From the NCBI GenBank assembly GCA_021784615.1, contig JAJYHU010000411.1:1-11751 (forward strand): a stretch of DNA of 11,751 nucleotides. Direction: 5' to 3'. The position numbers and the translations under genes were made by a program. Position 1 is the first letter of the stretch; each line of letters starts with the position of its first letter. Below the pieces are notes generated by a model, which was not told the DNA's origin, did not search any database, and worked only from the letters and a program-made list of their open reading frames with translations. This document shows, in pieces, positions 1 to 6,693 of this stretch. Source of the stretch: Acidobacteriota bacterium. Its GTDB lineage: Bacteria; Acidobacteriota; Terriglobia; UBA7540.

Positions 1-817
1 CCAACTCCCTGACGTTTCCGGGCCAGGGATGGAGCATGCAGGCTTCCAGCAGGACCGATGAAATGGGAAGCTGCGGCCGGCCAAGGCGCGCCGCCCAAAT
101 CCGCATAAAATGTTCGAGCAGCGGCAAAATGTCCTCCCGCCGCGCGCGGAGCGGCGGAATGTTGATGGAATAAGCGCTGACGCGGTAAAACAAGTCCTCG
201 CGGAATTGCTTGGCCGCAATCGCCTGCTGGATGTTGACGTTGGTGGCCGCAAGAATCCGCACGTCCACTCTTTTGGGAAACGGGCTGCCCAGCCTGGCGA
301 ACTCGCCGTCCTGAAGGATGTGCAGAAATTTTGCCTGGGGCCCGATGGGCATTTCCGCGATTTCGTCCAGAAGGATTGTACCCTTCTGGCAGATTTCAAA
401 CTTGCCGGGTTTGGCGTGGTTTGCCCCCGTGAAGGCTCCTGCTTCGTGTCCAAAAAGCTCGCTTTCCAGCAATTCGGAAGGCAGCGCCGCGCAGTTCACC
501 CGCATAAAAGTGCGGTAGGCCCGGCGCGACGTCGAGTGAATCAGGCGGGCGACAACTTCTTTCCCGGTTCCGCTTTCCCCCAAAAGCAGAACGGGAATGT
601 CCAGGTTTGCGATCTGGCGAACTTGCTCGAGAACCTTCCGCATGGCAGGGCTGGCCGCCACAATCGCTCGATGCTCATCCTGCACGCTGCTCTCGGATGA
701 AAGTTCCTTCGGCCCTGCACCGAGCTGCTCCGAAGCAAAATCATGCTCGGGCGTACCATACTCATCTAAGCCGGGTTGCTCCAGCCTGCTGGGTATTGAA
801 TTGGCAAAGGCATTCAT
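1..817 (-). CDS. Sigma-54 enhancer-binding protein without receiver domain (C-terminus beyond window)
   Basis: This is an AAA+ activator of sigma-54 RNA polymerase, a cytoplasmic transcription factor. The reading frame is open from an ATG at 817 to the left edge, giving 272 residues. Residues 1-50 are a short, polar, Glu/Ser-rich leader with no receiver or other sensory domain. The AAA+ core then has Walker A GESGTGKE (80-87), an intact sigma-54-contacting GAFTGA loop (127-132), Walker B TILLDEI (147-153), the arginine-finger segment FREDLFYR (205-212) and the sensor II motif WPGNVREL (265-272) right at the window edge. A Fis-type helix-turn-helix is expected beyond it. The start is supported by a purine-rich AAGGGGG a few bases upstream. 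With no receiver, its activity may be set by expression level or by a partner protein, which is inference. It is the last of the minus-strand regulators and is separated from the upstream one by 519 bases, so it probably has its own promoter. Confidence 0.93.
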   Translation of the reverse strand, partial: MNAFANSIPSRLEQPGLDEYGTPEHDFASEQLGAGPKELSSESSVQDEHRAIVAASPAMRKVLEQVRQIANLDIPVLLLGESGTGKEVVARLIHSTSRRAYRTFMRVNCAALPSELLESELFGHEAGAFTGANHAKPGKFEICQKGTILLDEIAEMPIGPQAKFLHILQDGEFARLGSPFPKRVDVRILAATNVNIQQAIAAKQFREDLFYRVSAYSINIPPLRARREDILPLLEHFMRIWAARLGRPQLPISSVLLEACMLHPWPGNVREL

Positions 818-1336
818 CGTTCCCCCTTGAAACCCAAATGATGCCATTGGAAAAGCAATTTGAAAGAAAGCGTCTGGAGTCTCTCGGATAAGTTACTTCA
901 GATCCTCCTTCTTGCTTGGAGATATGAAAACCACAAAACATTTATGACTTGGCGCTTGTAGAGGTTGGATGGAATAAAAATAGGTACGAGTTGTATAAGT
1001 GAGGTGTTTTTCACAGCTTGCAGTAAGCGATCCGCGCGAGGGGGCAAGCAGCTTTCGACTTGAGCAGTCCAATTGTGCGGGCAGAACCTGCGTTCGCGAC
1101 ATTTCCCCTCCAGAAATGTTGCTATTCATCTGCAATGGTATGATGCAATTTGCCGGACCGCAATTGGGTGATTCCAGGATTTAGCTCAATCAAATACCGG
1201 AAGAACGTGCGGCAAAGGCTTGAGAGGGCAGCCTTAGAGGACTTGCGTGAAATACCATAAGGCGGGTTGAAGCAGTGGAGAGAATACTATTGGTTGGGGT
1301 CGTAATAATAGAATTCTTAGGATCAATCCCCGTAGT
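818..1336. other. Intergenic region upstream of the receiver-less bEBP, no convincing gene
   Basis: This 519-base stretch is visibly more AT-rich than its surroundings. Short open frames on both strands give low-complexity translations with no recognisable domain, so I call no gene. It contains a 6-bp-arm dyad, AAGGCT at 1215-1220 and AGCCTT at 1230-1235, separated by nine bases. It lies about 100 bases past the stop of the orphan receiver and could be a weak hairpin, but no T-run follows on the minus strand. The 10-mer GCGTTCGCGA (1090-1099) recurs at 6674-6683 in front of the other bEBP-like gene. No sigma-54 site with correct 10-base spacing and good elements was found. The promoter of the gene starting at 817 must be here but I cannot place it. 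Confidence 0.5.
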
Positions 1337-1810
1337 CTATTCATTCCCAAGTAAATGTTCCATCCAATGCCAGCAGGAACAAGCCGGACTCAGGTAAATA
1401 CCCCCTCTTGAGACCTCAAGAACGGCTTGGCCGAGGTCGGATGCCGCTCTGGTCTTCAAGACGTAACCACGAACTCCCGCCTGAAGCGCCGCCCGTTTAT
1501 ACTGGTTTTCAGAATGCAGACTGAGAAGAATGATTCTGGCCTTCTGATTCCAAATTAGAATTTCCCTGGCAGCTTTGAGGCCTGCAGAAAACTCACCAGC
1601 GGCATCAAGGATCGCAATATCGGGCTGGAAGTGCTTGACCAGGCGGACCGCATTCCGGTTGTCCGTCACCTCGGCAATCATGCGGAATCCCTGGCTTGAA
1701 AGCAAATTGGACAATTCCCTGCGAGCTTTCGGAAAGGCTTCGGTCAGGAGCACCTGCACCGGTGTTCCATCATACAGACCGGAAGCGCCTGCACTGCCAG
1801 CTTCGCACAT
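1337..1810 (-). CDS. Stand-alone, partly degenerate receiver-domain protein (NarL-type REC without HTH)
   Basis: The 157-residue product consists of one receiver fold and little else. It is plainly related to the NarL-family regulator at 2165-2803: both carry GYVLKTRAA followed by S/A-DL, and have similar QY...AL/M-AG stretches before it. The candidate phosphoacceptor Asp69 (AILD), Ser97 and Lys119 are kept. The acidic pair that binds Mg2+ is reduced from DD to EA (Glu24-Ala25), and the usual MP after the Asp-containing strand is replaced by AGEF. The protein stops about 17 residues after the receiver (CSCWHWMEHLLGNE), so there is no DNA-binding domain, and no helix-turn-helix remnant is readable just downstream. 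The start has a strong AGGAGG ribosome binding site. Plausible roles are phosphate sink, decoy or heterodimer partner for the neighbouring kinase or regulator. A decayed duplicate is the alternative. Confidence 0.8.
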   Translation of the reverse strand: MCEAGSAGASGLYDGTPVQVLLTEAFPKARRELSNLLSSQGFRMIAEVTDNRNAVRLVKHFQPDIAILDAAGEFSAGLKAAREILIWNQKARIILLSLHSENQYKRAALQAGVRGYVLKTRAASDLGQAVLEVSRGGIYLSPACSCWHWMEHLLGNE

Positions 1811-2164
1811 AGGGCCTCCTAACGCTCCGTCCCATTCGGGGCGTCTTTCTTTCTGGAATGGTTAAGGCTCTACAACTTACCAGTGCAGATGTGGCAGGAA
1901 GATTGTTGACGCGAGCATCGAGGCGCTGGCAGCCCGGCGCCCTAGACTTTCCTGATTCGATGGACATTTGCATTCCAAGCGCGCCACGTTGAAGAGCGCG
2001 CGTCGAAGGCACCTTGCCCACCCGCAAGGGCCCTTGGCTAACCATGCGGAGTTTAAGTTGCGGGCGGGAGGATGTCAATCAAGTGAACACCTGAAGCAGC
2101 GGCAAAAAAAGACCTGTAGCGAGAAACTCCATCCGAGGTGGCGGCAAAGTTGCGAGGTTTTATT
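1811..2164. other. Intergenic region between response regulator and orphan receiver
   Basis: This 354-base gap holds no convincing gene. It contains a perfect 12-bp palindrome (2025-2036) and a shorter dyad around 1929-1948 (GGCGC and GCGCC arms). An A7 run at 2104-2110, a T-run when read on the minus strand, lies about 55 bases past the response-regulator stop, but no good stem precedes it, so I do not call a terminator. The AGGAGG immediately before 1810 is the ribosome binding site of the orphan receiver gene. No consensus -24/-12 promoter was seen. Confidence 0.5.
2025..2036. repeat. Perfect 12-bp palindrome CAAGGGCCCTTG, possible operator
   Basis: CAAGGG is followed directly by CCCTTG, with no mismatch. 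It lies about 215 bases upstream of the orphan receiver start and 130 bases past the response-regulator stop. A spacerless palindrome is a typical footprint for a dimeric regulator, but nothing in the sequence identifies the protein. Chance occurrence of a 12-bp palindrome in a window of this size is not negligible. Confidence 0.35.
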
Positions 2165-2803
2165 TCAGGCTTGAATGATGCCCTTGCGGATGGCATAGCG
2201 AACCAGGCCGGCGGTCTCATGGATGTCGAGTTTCTCCATGATCCGGGTGCGGTGTGACTCGGCGGTCTTAAAGCTCACGCCCAGCAGGTTGGCAACTTCC
2301 TTGGTGGTCTTGCCCTCGGCCACCAATTGAAGGACCTGGAGCTCTCTGGGCGTAAGGCTTTCCTGCGGCGCCAATTCATCTTTGGTGAGATAAGCTTCCA
2401 CCACCGCCTGGGAAATGCCCGAACTCAAATAGGTCAGCCCGCTGTTGACATCCGCGATGGCCTGGATCAGGTCGGCGGCGGCGCGCGTTTTCAAAACGTA
2501 TCCGCGAATGCCGGCGCGCATGGCCTGCAAAACATACTGGCGTTCGGTATGAACCGTCAAAAGAACGACGCGAATTTTGTTTCCGGAAGCTTTGCGAATT
2601 TCTTCCGCCGCCACAATGCCGTTTAGGATCGGCATGGAGAGGTCCAGCACGGCGACATCAGGCTCAAACTCCCGCGCCATGGCGATGGCTTCCTGCCCGT
2701 TCGAAGCCTCGCAAATGACTTTGAACCCTTCTTCCTCAAGGAGGGCCTTCAACCCTTGGCGAACAATCTGATGATCATCAGCCAGTAAGATTTTGAGCGG
2801 CAT
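2165..2803 (-). CDS. NarL/FixJ-family response regulator
   Basis: This 212-residue cytoplasmic transcription factor is the cognate partner of the kinase encoded just before it. The receiver domain (about 4-120) has every catalytic residue: acidic pair Asp9-Asp10, phosphoacceptor Asp54 (VLDLSMP), Thr83 and Lys105 (YVLKTRA). A LuxR/NarL-type helix-turn-helix follows at about 147-206, with the typical LTPRELQVLQLVAEGKTTKEVA start and the recognition-helix region SFKTAESHRTRIMEKL. Its ATG at 2803 lies inside the kinase gene, 26 bases of overlap, and has no clear ribosome binding site. Translation is therefore probably coupled to the kinase. Its length is ordinary for the family. It is the only regulator in the window with a fully intact receiver. 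Targets are unknown. The dyads upstream of the kinase gene are candidates for autoregulation, which is inference. Confidence 0.95.
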   Translation of the reverse strand: MPLKILLADDHQIVRQGLKALLEEEGFKVICEASNGQEAIAMAREFEPDVAVLDLSMPILNGIVAAEEIRKASGNKIRVVLLTVHTERQYVLQAMRAGIRGYVLKTRAAADLIQAIADVNSGLTYLSSGISQAVVEAYLTKDELAPQESLTPRELQVLQLVAEGKTTKEVANLLGVSFKTAESHRTRIMEKLDIHETAGLVRYAIRKGIIQA

Positions 2804-4292
2804 CGCGGTTTTCTAAGGGCACGGAAATCAGAACTTCCGTTCCCTGGTTGGGACTGGACGTAATAACGCAAGTCCCACCCACGAACTTAAGCCGTTCCCT
2901 CATATTAATCAAGCCGAATCCGCGCTCCGTGTTGTCGGTCAAAGCGGTGCGGAGGTCGAAACCGATTCCGTTGTCTCGAACCTTGCAGATGAACTCCCCC
3001 GCCTGTTGCCTGAGGGTCACGGTCATCGAGGTCGCTTTGGCGTGCTTGCTGGCATTCATCAGAGCCTCTTGCATCACCCGGTAAAGGGCTTCCTCAACGG
3101 GCGCCGGCAGGCGGCTGACGCCGTCCGCCTCAATCACAATCGGAACCCCGGTCCGCGCTGAAATCCCCTGGCTCAAAAACTCGATGGCCGGAGCCAATCC
3201 CAAATCATCCAGGATGGTAGGCCGAAGCTCATGCGAGAGCCTCCGCAATTGATCCTCAATTTCGTCCAGAAGCCCCTCGATTCCCCGCACCCGCTCGCCT
3301 TGCGCGGCAGGCAAGTCCCGGGCGACGGACTCCAAGGCGATATGGACAGAAGCGAGAAGCTGCCCCGCCTCATCGTGAAGCGCGTGCGCGATGCGCTTGG
3401 CTTCCTGCTCCAGAGCTTCCGTCAGGTGGCGCAGCGACTCCTGGGCCCGCTTCCTTTCCGCAATGTCGCGGGCAATCGCCTGAATGCCGCAGGGCTTCTC
3501 TTCGCGGTACACAAGCTGGCAACGGATCTCCACCGAAATCCGCCGGCCATCCCGGGTTATTAAGTCCAGTTCACACGGGCCGGGATATTCCCCCATCACC
3601 CTGCGGTTCAACATCCGGAAAGCGGCTTCCTGGGACTCGGGGGCGCACATCTCGCCGAAGTTCATCCGCCTTGCCGCTTCTCGCGCGTAGCCGGTTGCCT
3701 GCTCGCCCGCCCGGTTAATCGAAATGAAATTCCCCAGCAAATCGGTCGTGAAAATAATGTCGTTGGCGTTCTCGAACAACTCACGATAGCGCTCCTCGCT
3801 CATGCGCAGAGCCTCATTGGCCTCGACATAACCGAGGTAAGTAATCTCAAAAGGCATCAGGCATTCGTCGAGAAACGCCTCGGCGGATTTCACCAGGTGC
3901 TTGCGCTCCTGAGGCTGCAAGACCGGCGTCTCTCTCTCTTCTCCGTCGCCGTTGGGCACCCGAAATTTCCCCTCCTGCTCTTCCGGAACCAGCAGAGGGA
4001 TTAGACTCTTGATCAAAGCGTCATGATGGATAGTGACCATTTCCGTCACACATAACCCGCCGGAAATGGCCTGCCTTCCGATCTCGTACGCCTCTTGCAG
4101 CGATTGTTCGCCAAAGCTGCGCAAATACTGTTTGAGCGCCGCGCTATACCGGTCCGCCAGTTCGTCTTTGATGGAGGGTTTATAGATCTGAGGACCCGAG
4201 GGGACTTTGACGCCTCCCCTGGTTCTGGCGGGCGTGCTGCGAGCCATGCGTATCCCCCATATTCGGTTTTTGCTTTCCGGCTCTATGCTCAC
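2778..4292 (-). CDS. Soluble PAS-domain sensor histidine kinase (NarX/DegS-type, HisKA_3)
   Basis: The 504-residue cytoplasmic kinase has no membrane segment or signal peptide. Residues about 45-155 form a helical region reminiscent of the RsbU N-terminal domain (IGRQAISGGL, VTIHHDALI, FLDECLMPFE). A PAS domain follows (about 166-280, starting SEERYRELFENANDIIF and ending in the IARDIAERK linker). The HisKA_3 dimerisation region carries the phosphoacceptor His306 in HALHDEAGQLL. The ATPase domain has an N box around Asn413, DNGIGF (440-445) and GFGLINMRER (458-467). The family transfers phosphate from this His to a NarL-type regulator, and one is encoded immediately downstream with a 26-base overlap. 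The listed start is a GTG at 4292 with GAGG five bases upstream. An ATG at 4247 preceded by GGGGGA is an equally good start and would shorten the protein by 15 residues. The signal sensed by PAS is unknown. Confidence 0.95.
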   Translation of the reverse strand: MSIEPESKNRIWGIRMARSTPARTRGGVKVPSGPQIYKPSIKDELADRYSAALKQYLRSFGEQSLQEAYEIGRQAISGGLCVTEMVTIHHDALIKSLIPLLVPEEQEGKFRVPNGDGEERETPVLQPQERKHLVKSAEAFLDECLMPFEITYLGYVEANEALRMSEERYRELFENANDIIFTTDLLGNFISINRAGEQATGYAREAARRMNFGEMCAPESQEAAFRMLNRRVMGEYPGPCELDLITRDGRRISVEIRCQLVYREEKPCGIQAIARDIAERKRAQESLRHLTEALEQEAKRIAHALHDEAGQLLASVHIALESVARDLPAAQGERVRGIEGLLDEIEDQLRRLSHELRPTILDDLGLAPAIEFLSQGISARTGVPIVIEADGVSRLPAPVEEALYRVMQEALMNASKHAKATSMTVTLRQQAGEFICKVRDNGIGFDLRTALTDNTERGFGLINMRERLKFVGGTCVITSSPNQGTEVLISVPLENRDAAQNLTG

Positions 4293-4319
4293 GTTAACCT
4301 CGCGATGCCGCGCGGTCCG

Positions 4320-4332
4320 GATCTCCGAGATC
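4320..4332. repeat. 13-bp dyad GATCTC-C-GAGATC, possible operator
   Basis: Two perfect 6-bp arms flank a single central base. The dyad lies about 28 bases upstream of the GTG start of the kinase gene, or 73 upstream of the alternative ATG. The position suits a dimeric repressor or autoregulator, but the binding protein cannot be named from sequence. Confidence 0.35.
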
Positions 4333-4364
4333 GAGAAGCGGCCGCAAACCCCATGGCCGGCTCA

Positions 4365-4386
4365 GGAAGGGCCGCTTCGCCCTTCC
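4365..4386. repeat. 22-bp dyad with perfect 8-bp arms upstream of the kinase gene
   Basis: GGAAGGGC (4365-4372) and GCCCTTCC (4379-4386) are exact reverse complements separated by CGCTTC. It lies 73 bases upstream of the kinase GTG. It is either an operator or a hairpin in the 5' leader of the kinase mRNA. On the minus strand no T-run follows directly, so it is not a convincing terminator. Confidence 0.45.
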
Positions 4387-4615
4387 CTAAATGAGGGTCT
4401 GTCCCGCCTTAGATGGGTCCCGTCTTACGGATGAATGCGTTAGACTGGCCTTTGCTCCTGCCGCGCATAGACAACGTCGGATTCCGGCGGGAGCATCGGC
4501 ACTCTCTTGAGTTTCGTCCTGAAGGTGGAGTTAAGCGCCCACACCCTGGAACCGGGTGAGAATGATTGGACGCCACGCGTCACCTCCCCACTTATGTATG
4601 CTCAACCAGTAACAT

Positions 4616-4632
4616 AAAAAAGTTGCCACAAC
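4616..4632 (-). terminator. Weak intrinsic-terminator-like hairpin with T6 run
   Basis: Read on the minus strand, GTTG-TGG-CAAC (4632-4622) is followed directly by six T residues (4621-4616), about 70 bases after the stop of the bEBP gene. The stem is only 4 bp, so termination efficiency is doubtful. The location between two minus-strand genes is right. Confidence 0.3.
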
Positions 4633-4700
4633 AAGTGTGCAGGCATGCAATATCAGAGAAATTACCTTCTCCGGACGCCGCATATGAAACAGGCCCAAAA

Positions 4701-6125
4701 CTACATCAGTCGTTCCGTCGAGGACTCCGAATCAGGAAGGCCGTCGGCCAGTTCCGCCTGCGGGATCTTCAACTGGTTCATCAAACGGTGCAAGTAACTG
4801 CGCGTAACCCCGAGTGCGCGGGCAACTTCAGTTTTGCTCCCGCCGCACTCGCGCAACGCCCTTAAGATGAGCCGCCTTTTGAAATTCCGCACGGCCTCTT
4901 CGTAGGAGCGTCCCGGCGCCGCCGGGTCAAACGCGTCACACAGATTCTTTGGCAGGTGCCGTAGCTCGATACTTGCACCTTCAGCGATGACCACCGCCCG
5001 CTGGACAGCATTTTCCAGTTCACGAACGTTTCCCGGCCAGGAGTATTCCTCGAGAGCACGCATCGCAGCAGGAGAAAACCCCTTGAGTCTCTTCTGGAAC
5101 TGCTCGCAGTAGAGGGACAAGAAATGGTGGGCCAGAAGGGGGATATCTTCACGCCGTTCCCAGAGAGCAGGAAGATGAATCTCCACAACGTTCAAGCGAT
5201 AGTAAAGGTCCGAGCGAAAGCCGCCCTGTAGCGACAGGCCCTCCAACTGGCAGTGGGTCGCGCAGATGACCCGAACGTTCGCCGGAATCGAAGCGTTGCC
5301 TCCCAGCCGCTCAAACGTCCGTTCCTGCAAGACGCGCAGGAGCTTGGCTTGCAGGCCCAAAGCCATATCGCCAATCTCGTCAAAAAACAGAGTGCCGCCA
5401 TCCGCCTGCTCAAAGCGCCCGCGGCGCAGCGCCACGGCGCCTGTAAAGGCTCCTTTTTCGTGGCCGAAGAGCTCATCCTCGATCAGCGTCTCCGGCAAGT
5501 TTGCGCAGGAAAAGCCCACAAAAGGCCCCGAACAGCGGGGGCTCAGGTCGTGAATGGCGCGGGCAAGCAATTCCTTGCCGGTCCCGGTCTCGCCGGTGAT
5601 CAGCACGCTGACGTCACAGGTTGCCAGTTTCCGAGCCAGATCAAAGGTCTGGGTCATCACATTCGTGAAACCGATCAGGTCTCCGAATCGGCCCGGCGTA
5701 AGCAAGGGGCCGCGCAGAAGAGACAACTCCAATTCGGCCTGGCGGGCCCGGTGTGCGCGGCGGAGCAGCAGCCGAAGGTCGGCGATAGCCGGCGGGCTCG
5801 CCAGAGTGTCGAATACGCCCTTTCCGGCCAGCAGGCGCGCCAAGTCGTCGTCCCCGTATCCGACGATGGCAATGATCGGAATATGTGGAATCGTCTGCTT
5901 AAAGGCCTCCATCAGGCGCAATCCGCGGGCGATCGCCGAGCCGCTCCCGGCTTCACTGAGATCAACTAAAATCACGTCGCAATCGTGCCCATCCTTCCGC
6001 ACGTTCGAGAAGTCATGGAGGTTGCGGGAACAAACTAAAAAGCCGGGACCCAGCGCTCGGGTTATCAACTCGCTAAAACCGGGGTCCGCACTATAGAACA
6101 TCGTGCGAACAACTTCATCATCCAT
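4701..6125 (-). CDS. Sigma-54-dependent enhancer-binding protein with pseudo-receiver
   Basis: The 474-residue protein has the NtrC-like layout of receiver, AAA+ and Fis helix-turn-helix. The N-terminal domain (1-125) keeps the Asp-containing strand VILVD55L. It has only one acidic residue in the Mg2+ site (ADPG), lacks the Thr/Ser after strand four (IVGYG), and has Ser-Pro-Pro where the invariant Lys should be (LASPP, 109-112), so ordinary phosphorylation is doubtful. The AAA+ core is complete: GETGTGKE (178-185), GAFTGA (225-230), TLFFDEI (245-251), FRSDLYYR (303-310) and WPGNVREL (363-370). The Fis-type DNA-binding helices lie at about 416-452. It should be able to hydrolyse ATP and open sigma-54 promoters. 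It is divergently placed from the plus-strand bEBP-like gene and the intervening region carries a -24/-12 site, so it is the best candidate activator of that neighbour, which is inference. Confidence 0.95.
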   Translation of the reverse strand: MDDEVVRTMFYSADPGFSELITRALGPGFLVCSRNLHDFSNVRKDGHDCDVILVDLSEAGSGSAIARGLRLMEAFKQTIPHIPIIAIVGYGDDDLARLLAGKGVFDTLASPPAIADLRLLLRRAHRARQAELELSLLRGPLLTPGRFGDLIGFTNVMTQTFDLARKLATCDVSVLITGETGTGKELLARAIHDLSPRCSGPFVGFSCANLPETLIEDELFGHEKGAFTGAVALRRGRFEQADGGTLFFDEIGDMALGLQAKLLRVLQERTFERLGGNASIPANVRVICATHCQLEGLSLQGGFRSDLYYRLNVVEIHLPALWERREDIPLLAHHFLSLYCEQFQKRLKGFSPAAMRALEEYSWPGNVRELENAVQRAVVIAEGASIELRHLPKNLCDAFDPAAPGRSYEEAVRNFKRRLILRALRECGGSKTEVARALGVTRSYLHRLMNQLKIPQAELADGLPDSESSTERLM

Positions 6126-6345
6126 TTCTCAAAAGCCTCAGGCCGGTTTTTTCGACATACTGCGTATGCACCATCCCATCAAGCCCCGTGAGATTTCGAA
6201 TTTTCAATGCAACCGTCCACGCCAAGTTGCCGCACTCGAACGGTCGGCCCGCGGACTCTTATTCCCTTGGCGGTTTCCACTTGAAAACGTGGCCTTGCGC
6301 TCTTCCGGTGAAGTTGACGACGACCATCCGTGCAACTCTGCGCGC

Positions 6346-6361
6346 TGGCATTCCATTTGCA
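6346..6361 (+). promoter_or_regulatory. Sigma-54 (-24/-12) promoter candidate
   Basis: TGGCATTCCATTTGCA matches the sigma-54 consensus TGGCACG-N4-TTGCW closely. It has TGGCA at -24, TTGCA at -12, and exactly ten bases between the invariant GG (6347-6348) and GC (6359-6360). Initiation would be near 6372, reading toward the GAFTGA-less bEBP gene. The 5' leader would be about 650 bases if translation starts at 7028, or about 210 if it starts at 6581. The match lies in a region that needs a promoter and sits next to a bEBP that has GAFTGA. Confidence 0.55.
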
Positions 6362-6638
6362 TTCAAAAGGCCAAACCGTCACGCCCGGTCGTTGGAAAGC
6401 TTAAAAGAGGTCCACTGCCCGCCAGGCGTGACACTCAGTTCACACCTCGGCTGCAACTCTTTGTTGCCATGTCAAGGTTTGTTGCAACGTTGATTCAAAG
6501 CCTTGCAAATAACATCGGCTCAAATGTGCAGAGCTTTTCACAAGCGGCAATAAAATGGGACGGCGCCGCAAGCAAAGGAAATGATCTCTCTAACAGATGG
6601 TGAGGAGTTCACAGATTGCCCTGTCGTGAGTGCCGGAA

Positions 6639-6662
6639 TGCATGCGAGTTCATGCGCATGCA
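6639..6662. repeat. 24-bp dyad with perfect 8-bp arms in the bEBP leader
   Basis: TGCATGCG (6639-6646) and CGCATGCA (6655-6662) are exact reverse complements with an 8-base spacer. The dyad is about 270 bases downstream of the predicted transcription start, and only 11 bases before a second dyad. It may be an RNA hairpin or a binding site for a dimeric regulator. Confidence 0.45.
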
Positions 6663-6673
6663 CAACTTTGCGT

Positions 6674-6693
6674 GCGTTCGCGATCCCGAACGC
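6674..6693. repeat. 20-bp dyad with perfect 7-bp arms in the bEBP leader
   Basis: GCGTTCG (6674-6680) and CGAACGC (6687-6693) flank a 6-base spacer. A third copy of the arm sequence, CGAACGC, occurs at 6737-6743. The first ten bases, GCGTTCGCGA, recur at 1090-1099 upstream of the receiver-less bEBP. This is suggestive of a shared operator, though 10-mers recur by chance in a window of this size. Confidence 0.4.

Larger units (their letters stand above)
4293..4700. other. Intergenic region upstream of the histidine kinase, dyad-rich
   Basis: This 408-base region has no convincing gene. It must contain the end of the 6125-4701 transcript and the promoter of the kinase-regulator pair. Visible elements are a 13-bp dyad (4320-4332), the 8-bp palindrome GCGGCCGC (4339-4346), a 22-bp dyad (4365-4386) and a weak terminator-like element (4616-4632). 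A sequence with GG and GC at the right 10-base spacing exists at about 4436-4451 on the minus strand, but its elements match the sigma-54 consensus poorly. Confidence 0.5.

Noticed and set aside
1020..1034. GG-N10-GC on the minus strand upstream of the receiver-less bEBP (CGGATCG...CTGCA)
   Set aside because: Correct spacing and a fair -12, but a weak -24 half. Not enough for a call.
893..1135. 80-codon minus-strand frame between the orphan receiver and the bEBP
   Set aside because: No recognisable domain, Ser/Lys-rich low-complexity translation, and no convincing ribosome binding site.
2104..2110. A7 run (T7 on the minus strand) after the response regulator, considered as a terminator
   Set aside because: No stable GC-rich stem is visible immediately before it on the minus strand.
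4436..4451. GG-N10-GC on the minus strand upstream of the kinase gene
   Set aside because: Spacing is right but the elements (AGGCC, ACGCA) match the consensus poorly. Expected by chance.
5253..5969. 238-codon plus-strand frame inside the bEBP gene
   Set aside because: It is antisense to a clear AAA+ coding region, a common artefact of codon bias in GC-rich DNA.
6209..6223. Sigma-54-like sequence on the minus strand upstream of the bEBP starting at 6125 (TTGGCGTGG...TTGCA)
   Set aside because: Both halves look excellent but the GG-GC spacing is 11 bases, and sigma-54 promoters need 10. A similar 11-base-spaced near miss occurs at about 1145-1159.
6188..6493. GTG-initiated frame with a PilZ-like stretch (DSYSLGGF, then ALPV)
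   Set aside because: No RxxxR motif, the rest of the translation is not protein-like, the best sigma-54 promoter lies inside it, and there is no clear ribosome binding site.
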